Below, in pieces: positions 52,134 to 61,188 of a DNA stretch of 64,000 bases. The stretch spans positions 1-64,000 of the forward strand of contig JAEUOR010000003.1 in NCBI GenBank assembly GCA_016790635.1, in the 5' to 3' direction. The stretch comes from Burkholderiales bacterium. Its GTDB lineage: Bacteria; Pseudomonadota; Gammaproteobacteria; Burkholderiales; JAEUOS01. The notes beneath the pieces are model-generated. The model was not told the DNA's origin and did not search any database. It saw only the letters and a list, made by a program, of their open reading frames with translations. Both the position numbers and the translations under genes were made by a program. Every line of letters starts with the position of its first letter. Position 1 is the stretch's first letter.

Positions 52134-52819
52134 CGCAGTGGCTGCGAAACAGCATCTTGCTGGCTTCGATGGTGGCCGCATCGGGTCTGGCGCTGGCTCT
52201 GAAGCCCAGCGAGAAGGTGGCCGATAGCGGACCGAAGGTCAATCTTGAGACGATGATTCCGCGCCAGATTGGCGAATGGCGCGAGGCACAGTTCGGCTCC
52301 TCCCAGATCGTCGATCCTCAACAGAAGGCCGCGATCGACAAAATCTATAACCAAACTCTAGCTCGGACCTACGTCAATTCGCGCGGCTACGCGATCATGC
52401 TCTCGCTCGCATACGGCAGCGACCAGAGTGACAGCCTGCAATTGCATAAACCTGAAGTCTGCTATCCCGCACAAGGATTCCAGGTCGAGTCGCGCCAGGT
52501 CGGAACGCTGGTGCTGCCGATCGGGGCGATTCCTGCGACGCGGCTAATGACCACCTTCGGGGCGCGCCGGGAGCCGGTGACTTACTGGACCACCGTGGGT
52601 GATGAGGTGATTGTCGGCGGGCTGCAGAAGAAGCTGGTGGAAATGCGCTTCGGGTTCGGCGGGCGAATCCCCGATGGCATGCTGGTCCGCATTTCCTCCA
52701 TCGACGGCGACAAGGAGCGGGCATACGATCTGCACCGGCAATTCGCCCAAGACATGGTGGGCGCGGTGGCAGCCGATCAGCGCCGCCGTCTGGTGGGTAC
52801 GCTGGCATTCGGTAATTGA
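52130..52819 (+). CDS. epsI: EpsI-family exosortase-associated periplasmic protein (DUF3485)
   Basis: A 229-residue protein, ATGA overlap with the exosortase. An N-terminal hydrophobic segment (SILLASMVAASGLALAL) anchors it; the periplasmic part has VNLETMIPRQIGEWREAQ and the conserved LHKPEVCYPAQGF with one cysteine, a hallmark of EpsI-family proteins fused to or beside exosortases. A role supporting exosortase action or polymer secretion is assumed from co-occurrence. Followed by a 473-base stretch with no clear gene. Confidence 0.9.
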   Translation: MTQWLRNSILLASMVAASGLALALKPSEKVADSGPKVNLETMIPRQIGEWREAQFGSSQIVDPQQKAAIDKIYNQTLARTYVNSRGYAIMLSLAYGSDQSDSLQLHKPEVCYPAQGFQVESRQVGTLVLPIGAIPATRLMTTFGARREPVTYWTTVGDEVIVGGLQKKLVEMRFGFGGRIPDGMLVRISSIDGDKERAYDLHRQFAQDMVGAVAADQRRRLVGTLAFGN

Positions 52820-53292
52820 CCGCGCGTGGCACATACCAAGCGTCCCTGATCAGCATGACTAATCGGTACAAGACTTGTCTCTTCATCGGCATTATTGCCA
52901 ACGACTTCGACCCTGTGGTCTTCTCCGGCGAGAGCATAGCCGCGCAGGACAGCGTGATCCTTGCTTCGAGAAAATGGGGCGTCAAGTGCTCCCTTCCCCC
53001 GGTTCGTCGTCCATCTACCCCAACCTCGCGGCGCGGCAACCCAAGAAGGAATATCTTCCCAGTGGGCCGGCGGGGGCCGGCCATCGGGCTTTCGGAAAAT
53101 ATCCGTTTTGACACCCGCAGGCAGGACGACACGTTCAGGGCGTGGATGGACATCCCGCTCGTGGTCAGAATGGGTTGGCGTGCGCCGACGCCCCCGCGAG
53201 ACAATACCTATTCGGTGGATCAGGAATTCGCCTATCTTGGCCAGGGATGATTTTGCCTTGCTGAGGGGTGCACCACATGTCCGGTCCGCCCG
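52820..53292 (+). other. 473-base non-coding stretch between epsI and the flippase
   Basis: No open frame here resembles a gene: the frames of about 110-150 codons lack a good start, ribosome site or family-like pattern. Visible structure: a GG-N10-GC pair (TGGCAC at 52827, GC at 52840-52841) resembling a sigma54 element but with AAGC instead of TTGC at -12, and a 7-bp inverted repeat GGCCGGC / GCCGGCC at 53065-53082. It may separate the conserved eps genes from the polymer-specific genes. Confidence 0.5.
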
Positions 53293-54567
53293 ATGAAGAG
53301 TATCGTCAAGGGCAGCGTGCTCGGTGCCGTGGACCAGGCTCTGCTTAGCGCGTTCAGTCTCCTCCTGAATCTCGCCTTCATCCGCTGGACCGGCAAGGAG
53401 GAATTCGGGACCTTTTCACTCGCTATCGCATCACTCTTGTTGATCCAGAGCATTCAAAACGCGTTGGTGAATTCGCCACTGACGACGCTGCAACCCAGCC
53501 TGACCGACGATGACGCGCGAAGGCGTACCGCCGGTGCGGGATTCGTGATCCAGTTGGCCCTTGTGGGCATAGCGGCGCTGGTGGTTCTCGTTTGCGCAGG
53601 TTGGCTCTCGAGCGATTCGAGTGACGGCTCCACGTTATGGATGGTATTCGGCGTCGGCGTCGCCGCGATAGGTCTCTTGATACGCGAGTACGTGCGCGGC
53701 GGCTTTTTCCTGCTCCAGCAACCAGCGCGAGCCCTGTCTTCGGATGCACTTTATGTGGGAAGTGCGGCAGTCGCAATCGCTGCAGGCTCAGTCGGGTACG
53801 CGTTCGGTGCGACACTGGTGCTGTGCGTGATTGGTGTCGCGGGCGCTTTGTCGGGATTGCCCGGGATGCTACGGCTCGCGCGTGAACGTTCGACCTTACG
53901 CGAGATCCGTGGCGAAGACCTCGGGGAGTTCGCTATCATCGCGAAGTGGGCCTTGCCAAGCGTCCTCGTGACCTGGGCGTATTCGAACGCCTTCGTCTAC
54001 ATCGTAGACCACTTTTCCGGCAAGGCGGCTGTAGCCGACCTTTCCGCAGCGCGCTTGCTGCTGGTGCCGTTGACGCTGATCGTTGCAGGCTGGTCCAGCG
54101 CATTCCGGCCGCGCGCCAGCGCCATGCTCGCCGCGTCGCAGCGCGCCCAATTGACGTCGCTGGTTCTGCGTTCGGTCACTGCGGTCGGCGCCATCGTCGT
54201 GTGCTACGGCCTGGTGCTCTGGCTTGCATTGCCAGTACTCGAACTTCAGTTGCTCGGTGCCAAGTACATCGGCCTGGGGCCGGTTGTGCTTGCCTGGATG
54301 GTCTTCTTTGGCATCATGTCGGTCCGCATGGTCGGCATGGCCGCCATGATGTCCAGCAAGAGCGCATTCAAGTCGCTGTTCTTCTACGGCCTGGTTGCTC
54401 TTGCAGTCGCGGTACCCGGCGTGTTGTTGGCGGCACGTTCCGATTCGCTTGCCATGGTAGTGCTCGCGCTGGCCGCCGCCGAGGGCGTGCTCGCGGCACT
54501 CATCTGGCTGGTGGGCTGGCCGGGCGTGCTGGCAGGCCAACAGTCACGGGAGGGCGACCATGTCTAG
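53293..54567 (+). CDS. Wzx-type polysaccharide flippase
   Basis: A 424-residue polytopic membrane protein with about 12-14 hydrophobic segments, no soluble domain, and the MATE-like flippase features FIRWTGKEEFGTFSLAIASLLL near residue 30 and LLVPLTLIVAGWSSAFRPRAS near 255. It would move undecaprenol-linked repeat units across the inner membrane. The ATG follows CCGCCCG with a poor ribosome site. Overlaps the next glycosyltransferase by eight bases. Confidence 0.86.
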   Translation: MKSIVKGSVLGAVDQALLSAFSLLLNLAFIRWTGKEEFGTFSLAIASLLLIQSIQNALVNSPLTTLQPSLTDDDARRRTAGAGFVIQLALVGIAALVVLVCAGWLSSDSSDGSTLWMVFGVGVAAIGLLIREYVRGGFFLLQQPARALSSDALYVGSAAVAIAAGSVGYAFGATLVLCVIGVAGALSGLPGMLRLARERSTLREIRGEDLGEFAIIAKWALPSVLVTWAYSNAFVYIVDHFSGKAAVADLSAARLLLVPLTLIVAGWSSAFRPRASAMLAASQRAQLTSLVLRSVTAVGAIVVCYGLVLWLALPVLELQLLGAKYIGLGPVVLAWMVFFGIMSVRMVGMAAMMSSKSAFKSLFFYGLVALAVAVPGVLLAARSDSLAMVVLALAAAEGVLAALIWLVGWPGVLAGQQSREGDHV

Positions 54568-55720
54568 GCGTCAGGGCGCCCGCCGCATCCCCGTGCTGCT
54601 GGTGGATACGCTGAGTTCCGCGAACGATTTCGGGGTTGACCTCGCGGTTGCGCTCGACCCGCTGGTGGACCTGACCGTCTTGACCGTCAAAGGCTCGAGA
54701 TTGCGCGCGGGTGACTGCGCGCGCGTGATCGAGGCGTTCCCGGAGTATTGGGGACGCAGCGGCAGATTCGCCAAGTTGATGGATCAACTTGCCGCGATGC
54801 TCATGCTTACGCGGGAGATCTGGCGTCATCGCCACGGCGCGATACACGTGCAGTTCTTCAGGGTAGCCTGGATGGAGATGCCGCTTTATCTGCTGCTTCG
54901 TCCGCTGATGGCGCGCCTGATCGTGACTGCCCACAACGCCCTCCCGCATGAACGCCGCTTCTGGCACAAGTGGACCGCGCGCGTCTGGTACCGACGCCTC
55001 GACTGCATCCATGTACTGAGCAGGCATACCGGGGAGATCCTGCAGTCTCAATTCGGCGTGGCGGCCGAACGCATACTCTACGCGCCGCACGGCTGCTACG
55101 CGCGCTTCCTGCGCGATCACCCACCTGCCGCGGCCGCCGGGACGCGGGAAAGGCTGGGCGTGGCGCTCGGGGAGCACCTGGTCCTGTATTGCGGCCTGAT
55201 GCGTCCCTACAAGGGGGTCGACCGGCTGATCGATGCCGCTACGCGACTCGCTACGCCGGGTACGCGCATCCACGCGGCCGGCCGCTGCGCCGAGCCGTTG
55301 CTTGGCGAGCTGCGAGACCGTCTCAAGAAGGCGGACTTGGGAGAGCGATTCCGCCTCGTGCCGCAATTCGTGGAGAACCAGGAATTGTCCGATCTTCTGG
55401 CCGCAGCCGACCTCGTCGTTTTTCCGTATCATCACATCTACCAGAGTGGCGCGGTACTGCTGGCGATGACCTACGGCAAGGCAGTCCTGACCTCGGACCT
55501 TGCTGGCTTTCGCGAATATGTGCGTCACGGCGAGAGCGGTTGGATTTGCGACACCACCGATCCGGTGGCGTTCGGTGCGGCGATTGACCTGCTGATGCGC
55601 GACGAGGCATTGCGCAACAGACTGAGCAGTGCTGCGCGCCTTGCTTGCGAGACCGAATTCGCCTGGGACCAGATCGCGCACGCCATTGCGGGAGCGTATG
55701 CAAGGGAGCCGAAGCAATGA
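54560..55720 (+). CDS. Glycosyltransferase family 4-type
   Basis: A 386-residue cytoplasmic glycosyltransferase with two Rossmann halves. The C-terminal nucleotide-sugar region has LVLYCGLMRPYKGVDRLIDAA near residue 205, then FRLVPQFVENQELSDLLAAADLVVFPYHHIYQSGAVLLAMTYGKAVLTS, read as short landmarks, where the donor-binding E/G residues occur in SGAVLLAM. Donor and acceptor unknown. It overlaps the flippase stop and the polymerase start, so translation is coupled. Confidence 0.88.
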   Translation: MSRRQGARRIPVLLVDTLSSANDFGVDLAVALDPLVDLTVLTVKGSRLRAGDCARVIEAFPEYWGRSGRFAKLMDQLAAMLMLTREIWRHRHGAIHVQFFRVAWMEMPLYLLLRPLMARLIVTAHNALPHERRFWHKWTARVWYRRLDCIHVLSRHTGEILQSQFGVAAERILYAPHGCYARFLRDHPPAAAAGTRERLGVALGEHLVLYCGLMRPYKGVDRLIDAATRLATPGTRIHAAGRCAEPLLGELRDRLKKADLGERFRLVPQFVENQELSDLLAAADLVVFPYHHIYQSGAVLLAMTYGKAVLTSDLAGFREYVRHGESGWICDTTDPVAFGAAIDLLMRDEALRNRLSSAARLACETEFAWDQIAHAIAGAYAREPKQ

Positions 55721-57006
55721 GTGCTTCAGTCGACAAGCCGATAGGCCGATGGACCTTCTACTTCGCGATTTTCTTCACGCTGCTTCCGTTCGGTGCTGGC
55801 GCGGAGGGGGCGACCGAAGGCAGCACATTGCGGCAGGTGGTCTGGGCCGCGATCTTCTTCAGTGCAGGAATCGTGCTGATTCGCCGGCCTCAATGCTGGT
55901 CCATGGCTTGGGATTCGATTCCAAAGAGCTTCATCGTTCTCCTGCTCTTCGTATGCGGCTCGATCATCTGGAGTCCGGAGCCCTTCGTTTCCTTCAAGCG
56001 GGTCATCCAGGTCGTCGGCGTGACGGTGCTCGCGGCGGCGATGATAGCGGGGGGCAAAGGTTCCTATCGCACGCACCGGTTGGTGACACCGGTACTGCTC
56101 CTGGGCACGTTGCTTGCTGTAGCCGTAGGAGGCGTTTTCCGGGACTTTGCCTTTGCCCCGGACGGTTTCCGCGGTTTCATGGCCACCAAGAACAATTTCG
56201 GTCAGCTCGCAGTGTTGAGCATTGTCTTCGGTATCTCCTACGTCGTGATCGAGAAACGGCTGAGAGCAATTTACATACCCCTCGCATTGCTCGGCCTCGC
56301 GGGACTAGGGCTGTCGCGCAGTGTCACCTCGATGTGGGCGCTGGCGGCGGTATTCGCGCTCGTTATCGCACCATATTGGTTCATAAAGGCGAGCGTCTCT
56401 TGGCGAATCCTCGCGATCGACCTAATACTGTGTGTCGTGCTTGGAGCGCATGCTGCTGGCGTGATCTTCGGCTACCCGACGCTGCAGGAGTCGCTGGATG
56501 CATTCTTCAGACTGACCCAACGCGACATCACGCTTTCCGGAAGAACGTATCTGTGGCAATTGATGTGGGCCGAGATAGAGAAGCACCCGTTGCTCGGCAT
56601 TGGGTATGGCGGCTTCTGGCTAGGGCTTAAAGGCGATTCAGGCCAGATTTCGTATCTTGTTCGATGGGGTTACCCGGGTCAGGCACATAACGGATACTTG
56701 GATATCCTCAATGAGATCGGGTTAGTGGGTACCGTACTTACGCTTGTTTTCATATTCCAACATCTGCAGAACTTGACCCGACTTTTTCGTCAGGACGTCG
56801 TCGGAGGCTTGTTCCACTTCTCCATCTTTGTTCTCGTCGCCACAATGAACGTGGCCGAAGCGACGATTCTTCGCACGACTCATCTCTGGTGGATCGTCTT
56901 CATGACCTCCGCCTTGGAAGTACAACACTTGCTGAATTCGACACCGATGCGAGCCCGGCCTGCCAGCTCGCCGAGCAGATTGTTGCCTACGAAGAGAATG
57001 GCATGA
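55717..57006 (+). CDS. O-antigen polymerase/ligase-type membrane protein (Wzy-like)
   Basis: A 429-residue polytopic protein with about ten hydrophobic segments. The large periplasmic loop sits near residues 250-330 (FFRLTQRDITLSGRTYLWQLMWAEIEKHPLLGIGYGGFW), a pattern typical of the Wzy_C family where His/Arg residues act. It would polymerise repeat units or ligate the chain. The start overlaps the preceding stop (ATGA). Polymerase and ligase roles cannot be separated by sequence; its place beside a flippase favours polymerase. Confidence 0.85.
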   Translation: MSASVDKPIGRWTFYFAIFFTLLPFGAGAEGATEGSTLRQVVWAAIFFSAGIVLIRRPQCWSMAWDSIPKSFIVLLLFVCGSIIWSPEPFVSFKRVIQVVGVTVLAAAMIAGGKGSYRTHRLVTPVLLLGTLLAVAVGGVFRDFAFAPDGFRGFMATKNNFGQLAVLSIVFGISYVVIEKRLRAIYIPLALLGLAGLGLSRSVTSMWALAAVFALVIAPYWFIKASVSWRILAIDLILCVVLGAHAAGVIFGYPTLQESLDAFFRLTQRDITLSGRTYLWQLMWAEIEKHPLLGIGYGGFWLGLKGDSGQISYLVRWGYPGQAHNGYLDILNEIGLVGTVLTLVFIFQHLQNLTRLFRQDVVGGLFHFSIFVLVATMNVAEATILRTTHLWWIVFMTSALEVQHLLNSTPMRARPASSPSRLLPTKRMA

Positions 57007-58322
57007 AGATCCATTTTCGTGCATCAGTAGTTTCCCTGCTCGCTTTCGTCTGGTGCTCTTTCTCACAGGCGCAACCGGTTGCGAGCCCTACCGTCATCGA
57101 AAGAAAGTCGGCCATTCCAGCTGAATTCTTCGGGCTGGTCGTTCAACGCGCTCACATGACCACCAAATGGCCGAGCGTACCGTTCGGCGCCTGGCGAATC
57201 TGGGACTCATACCTAAAGTGGGCAGACATACAACCCGCGCCCGGCGTGTGGAACTTCGAAAGTTTTGATCGACAGGTATCTCTTGGCCTGCAGAATGAGA
57301 AGGAGTTGACCTACACACTCGGGCAGACGGCGAGATGGGCCTCCGTAAGTGGGGACGAGAAGCATGCGTGGGGCATGGGTACCGGCGGCATGCCGAAAAG
57401 GATGGAGGATTGGAAGAGCTATGTCGAGGCTGTTGTCACGCGTTATAAGGGACGAATCAAAGTCTATGAAGTGTGGAATGAGCCGAAGTATTCGGATGCT
57501 CTTGGCAGATGCAGAGGCGCAATCTTCTTTTGCGGCAAGCCCGACGATCTCGTAAAGCTCGCAGCAGTAGCGCATGAAGTCATCAAGCGGGTCGACCCGG
57601 CTGCGCGCCTGGCGACCCCCGGATTTACCGACAGCATTCGCGGAGCTGCGGCTTTAGACGCATACCTTAGTGCGGGCGGCGCGCGCTACACGGATATTGC
57701 TTCGTTTCATTTCTATGAACTGCATCCGGAAAAGGGCTGGGAGACAGCGCAGGAGATCAAGCGTGTGCTCGCCAAGAACGGCTTGGCAAACGTGCCAATC
57801 TGGAACACGGAGGTTGGTTATCTGGTTCAAACGCGCGCCGGAGAGGTGAAAGCTGAATGGGATGTTGGCCCATTTTCTAGGGTGTTTTCCCCGGCCGAGG
57901 CAGGTGCCCGCATGGCGCGCGTGCACATTGTTGCCGCTTCCGCTGGTGTGGAGAGGGTTTTCTGGTATGCGTGGGATAGCAAGCACATGGGGATGATTGA
58001 TCCTGCCGACCAGATCCCCAACCAGATGACTGTCTCCTATCGCGTGGTACGGCGCTGGCTGGTGGGAGCGACCATTTCCTGCGGCGGGCGTCCAGTGATG
58101 GACACCTGGCAATGCGATGTCAGCAATTCGGGCCGTACTGCCAAGTTGGTCTGGAAGTCGGAGATTGGCCAGACCTCCCTGCTACTGCCAGGAACCGGCC
58201 CAAGACTGGTAGAGGGCCTTGACGAGAGCCGCGCACAGGCGAAAGGCGGTGCGATCATTCCATGGGATGGTGCGCCAGTGCTCGTTGTCAGCGACGGCAA
58301 GCCTTGGTATTTCAGCCGATGA
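57003..58322 (+). CDS. Exported GH39-like glycoside hydrolase (PslG-like)
   Basis: A 439-residue secreted protein. The ATG at 57003 overlaps the previous stop. Signal peptide IHFRASVVSLLAFVWCSFSQAQ. The (beta/alpha)8 domain carries the acid/base Glu160 in VYEVWNEPKY and the nucleophile Glu270 in PIWNTEVGY, the standard GH-A clan arrangement. PslG of Pseudomonas aeruginosa (about 440 residues, GH39) degrades Psl polymer inside its own synthesis locus, so a similar role in trimming or releasing this polymer is likely. Composition here is less G/C-rich than the early eps genes. Confidence 0.82.
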   Translation: MKIHFRASVVSLLAFVWCSFSQAQPVASPTVIERKSAIPAEFFGLVVQRAHMTTKWPSVPFGAWRIWDSYLKWADIQPAPGVWNFESFDRQVSLGLQNEKELTYTLGQTARWASVSGDEKHAWGMGTGGMPKRMEDWKSYVEAVVTRYKGRIKVYEVWNEPKYSDALGRCRGAIFFCGKPDDLVKLAAVAHEVIKRVDPAARLATPGFTDSIRGAAALDAYLSAGGARYTDIASFHFYELHPEKGWETAQEIKRVLAKNGLANVPIWNTEVGYLVQTRAGEVKAEWDVGPFSRVFSPAEAGARMARVHIVAASAGVERVFWYAWDSKHMGMIDPADQIPNQMTVSYRVVRRWLVGATISCGGRPVMDTWQCDVSNSGRTAKLVWKSEIGQTSLLLPGTGPRLVEGLDESRAQAKGGAIIPWDGAPVLVVSDGKPWYFSR

Positions 58323-58402
58323 CACCGGAGCAACTAGGGCGACGCGTGACCTGGGCGATCGGGCTTCGGCTCACCTGAAATTCGGATATTTCGATTCTTC
58401 GG

Positions 58403-59512
58403 ATGAAAACGGTTGCCTTTGTACTGGACTACGTGATGCACTACCACCGGGATACGCTGGTGGAGCTGGATCGAAGATTGCGCGCTGCAGGTGGCCGGCT
58501 CGTATTGCTGACCGCGGATCATGCAGCCGGCAAGACTGGCCGCGTACCGCTTCGTGAGAAGGTATTGCGGGACGAGCACAAGTTTCGTTTGGTAGAGATC
58601 GTTGTCGGCAGCTACATGTTGCGCCATCAGCGAGGGGTGGCAAGAATCCTTCGCGAGCTTCGCCCGGACGTCGTGATCACGACCAGTCATTCGGGAACAT
58701 TTTCCGAGTGGCAAGTCATGCGAATGAAAAGGAAAGCCGGCTTCAAGATGGTCGCATGGCAATGTGGCTACGATTACAACCCGGGTCGGCTGAAGGACCT
58801 CGTGTTGAAGAAGTTCATCCCAGGATTCGATCACCACCTTGCCTATCACTCGAATGCAAGGGAATTTGCGGTCAAGTACGGTGCCTCGAGCTCACAAGTG
58901 ACCGTGATGCACAACACGATAAACGAAGAGAAGATCGTGCGGACCGAAAGAGCGGTGGCCCGCCGTGTTTTTGAAGAGCGCGTTCCAAACGCCGCGGGCA
59001 AGACGGTGCTGCTGTATGTCGGAGCGGTTCTGGCGGAGAAGAGGCTTGAAAGGGTGATCGCGGCGCTGGACACGATTAAGCCCGCAAACGTCGTATTTGT
59101 TGTCATCGGGGACGGCCCGCATCTCGAGAGTCTACGCGAGATGTATTCGGACAGGCACGACATTGCGTTTCTCGGGCGAATCGTCGAGGGGGTAGGGCAG
59201 TTTTTTGATGCCGCAGACATTTTTGTTCTGCCTGGCACCGGCGGACTGGCTATCAACGAAGCGATGGCCCATGCGTTGCCGATCGTGTCCGGATATGCGG
59301 ATGGCAGCGCGGACGACTTGGTCAAGGACGGCGTAAACGGCTTTCGACTACGGACCGACGACCCCGAGGAGCTGGCAATGCGCATCCAGACTCTCTCAAG
59401 TGATGGGGCGATGCGAGATCGCTTTGGCGCGAAGTCGCTGGAGATGATTACGACGCACCTCTCGTTTCGCGAATTCATAGATCGCGTCGTCGGGGCGGTG
59501 GCTGCCCTTTAG
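58403..59512 (+). CDS. Glycosyltransferase family 4-type, second
   Basis: A 369-residue cytoplasmic enzyme beginning ATG after GGAT. N-terminal half: VLDYVMHYHRDTLVELDRRLRAAGGRLVLLTADHA, then VITTSHSGTFSEWQVMRMKRK. C-terminal half: GKTVLLYVGAVLAEKRLERVIAALDTI near residue 195 and ADIFVLPGTGGLAINEAMAHALPIVSG near 272 with the donor-binding Glu in NEAM. Adds a sugar to the repeat unit. Donor unknown. The codon use has more A/T than in the eps core, like its neighbours. Confidence 0.88.
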   Translation: MKTVAFVLDYVMHYHRDTLVELDRRLRAAGGRLVLLTADHAAGKTGRVPLREKVLRDEHKFRLVEIVVGSYMLRHQRGVARILRELRPDVVITTSHSGTFSEWQVMRMKRKAGFKMVAWQCGYDYNPGRLKDLVLKKFIPGFDHHLAYHSNAREFAVKYGASSSQVTVMHNTINEEKIVRTERAVARRVFEERVPNAAGKTVLLYVGAVLAEKRLERVIAALDTIKPANVVFVVIGDGPHLESLREMYSDRHDIAFLGRIVEGVGQFFDAADIFVLPGTGGLAINEAMAHALPIVSGYADGSADDLVKDGVNGFRLRTDDPEELAMRIQTLSSDGAMRDRFGAKSLEMITTHLSFREFIDRVVGAVAAL

Positions 59513-59524
59513 CAAGGTTCCGGT

Positions 59525-60328
59525 ATGAAGAATGGTGAACGAAGGGACATTGATCCCTCGGTGGCGTACATAAAGGGTCTGCCGATCAGTCTTGCGCCTC
59601 ACGAAGTGGTGCTGGAGGAGATCGGACGGGCGATTGCTGCTCGCGAGTCGGGGCGGTACATTTCGATCACCAACACGGAATCCATGTATCACGGGCTTCG
59701 CCGACCGGATCACGGTGACTTCATCCGGAATTCGGACTTTTCCCTCTGCGACGGTGTCGGCGTGATTGTGGCTGGATGGGCGTGGGGTGCGAAGATCGAG
59801 CGCTTTAACGGTCCGATTTTGCAGCTCGAATGCTCAAGCCGCGGGGTGGAACGAGGCTGGCGGCACTTTTTCTATGGTGGCAAGGAAGGCGTAGCTGATG
59901 CCATGGCGCAGCGCCTCAAAGCAGAGTATCCCGGCTTGATCGTATGCGGTACGTATTGCCCGCCGTTTCGAGACCAGACTCCCGAAGAAGATGACGAGGT
60001 GGTTCGGCAGATCAACGCGAGCGAACCGGACATGGTCTGGGTCGGGCTGGGGCTGATCAAGCAGGAAAAGTGGATCGCGACGCATCTCGGGAAGGTCAAG
60101 GCGCCCTGGATGGTGGGTGTCGGCGCAGCTTTTGACTATCACGCCGGCGCTATCCCTTGGGCACCTCGTTTCATTCGCGCACTCGGCTTGGAGTGGCTCT
60201 TTCGGCTCATCATCCAGCCGAAGCTCCGAGCGCGAAGGTATTGGTGGTCACTCGTCTATGTAGTCGAGTGCGTGCTCCAAGGCTTGATGCAGTTTCGATT
60301 CCTGCGAGCAGCGAAGGCACGTGGCTGA
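59525..60328 (+). CDS. WecB/TagA/CpsF-family glycosyltransferase
   Basis: A 267-residue GT26 enzyme. Family features: LPISLAPHEVVLEEIGRAIA, SITNTESMYHGLRR, CDGVGVIVAG with the conserved Asp, and VWVGLGLIKQEKWIATHLG. Family members transfer N-acetylmannosamine(uronic acid) or related sugars to a lipid-linked acceptor. It starts 12 bases after the previous stop, with AGGTTCCGGT before the ATG, and ends before a methyltransferase gene. Confidence 0.9.
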   Translation: MKNGERRDIDPSVAYIKGLPISLAPHEVVLEEIGRAIAARESGRYISITNTESMYHGLRRPDHGDFIRNSDFSLCDGVGVIVAGWAWGAKIERFNGPILQLECSSRGVERGWRHFFYGGKEGVADAMAQRLKAEYPGLIVCGTYCPPFRDQTPEEDDEVVRQINASEPDMVWVGLGLIKQEKWIATHLGKVKAPWMVGVGAAFDYHAGAIPWAPRFIRALGLEWLFRLIIQPKLRARRYWWSLVYVVECVLQGLMQFRFLRAAKARG

Positions 60329-60377
60329 GCCGGCTTCTGCATCGGCTGTCAATGGAGCGTAGGGGGGGCGTGACGAC

Positions 60378-61088
60378 TTGGCAATCTATGACTCTTACAC
60401 CGGACGGGATCGCGTCGGGCTCGGCATTCGCCTTAAGCGGCGAATTGCCGCCCAAGTCTATGGTCGTGCGGAGCGGCACCTAGAAGGTGGCATCAGGCAG
60501 GTGTTCGAGGTTGGTCCCGGTGACGGCTATATTGCCGAAATCGCAAGGGTGCGGGGTGCGGGCTATCGCGCGCTCGAGCGAAACTCGCGCATCGGCGAAT
60601 CCATGCGCAGCCGAGGCTTCGACGTTGAATGTGTGAGCGTCCCACCGGTGCCGAGAATGAAGGAGGCGTCGGATGCCTGCTTCCTGCTTCATGTTATTGA
60701 GCACATGGGCTCGGTCGGCGACGCAGCCTCACTTGTTCAGGGTTTGCGGGAAAATCTGCGGGCAGGAGGGGTTCTGGTGGTGGCCACCCCTGACTACGCA
60801 AGCTGGGGCTACAGGTTTTTTGATTGCGACTACACCCACTCATTCCCTTTTACTCGGCGCCGTCTCGGGCAATTGCTTCAGGATCACGAATTCGAGGTCG
60901 TCGAGGAAACCTTCTATTCGGGTGCGGTCTTTGGAACACTTGCTCAAGTCCTCGGCGGAATCTGCCGAATCGCCTATCCCCAATGGGTCGATCAATTGAT
61001 CGGGAAGGCGATTCCGCGTGACATCTTGAATCGCGGCCTGCTGACGTTCCTGCCGTGCCTCGTGACGATCGCGGTCAGGAAAGCATGA
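60378..61088 (+). CDS. Class I SAM-dependent methyltransferase
   Basis: A 236-residue enzyme starting at TTG (AGGGGGG about ten bases before). The SAM-binding region is VFEVGPGDGYIAEIARVRGAGYRALE near residues 42-66, followed by DACFLLHVIEHMGSVGDAASLVQGLRENLRAGGVLVVATPDYASWG, typical of small-molecule or sugar methyltransferases. It may methylate a sugar of the repeat unit. The C-terminal part has a hydrophobic stretch (FGTLAQVLGGICRIAY). Confidence 0.85.
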   Translation: MAIYDSYTGRDRVGLGIRLKRRIAAQVYGRAERHLEGGIRQVFEVGPGDGYIAEIARVRGAGYRALERNSRIGESMRSRGFDVECVSVPPVPRMKEASDACFLLHVIEHMGSVGDAASLVQGLRENLRAGGVLVVATPDYASWGYRFFDCDYTHSFPFTRRRLGQLLQDHEFEVVEETFYSGAVFGTLAQVLGGICRIAYPQWVDQLIGKAIPRDILNRGLLTFLPCLVTIAVRKA

Positions 61089-61188
61089 TCCGAATAGATG
61101 AAATCGACTGGGTAGAGGATTTGAGACGGATGTGTCGCATGACGGGCATGGGCTCGTCTCTGCCGACAAACTCGGAGCGGAAAGCATC

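Noticed and set aside
52395..53204. 269-codon minus-strand frame over epsI and the following gap
   Set aside because: Half of it is antisense to epsI; the rest has no recognisable pattern and no ribosome site.
52816..53250. 144-codon open frame between epsI and the flippase
   Set aside because: No ribosome site, no domain, no compositional match to neighbours; start codon lies next to the epsI stop only by chance. Kept as a non-coding stretch.
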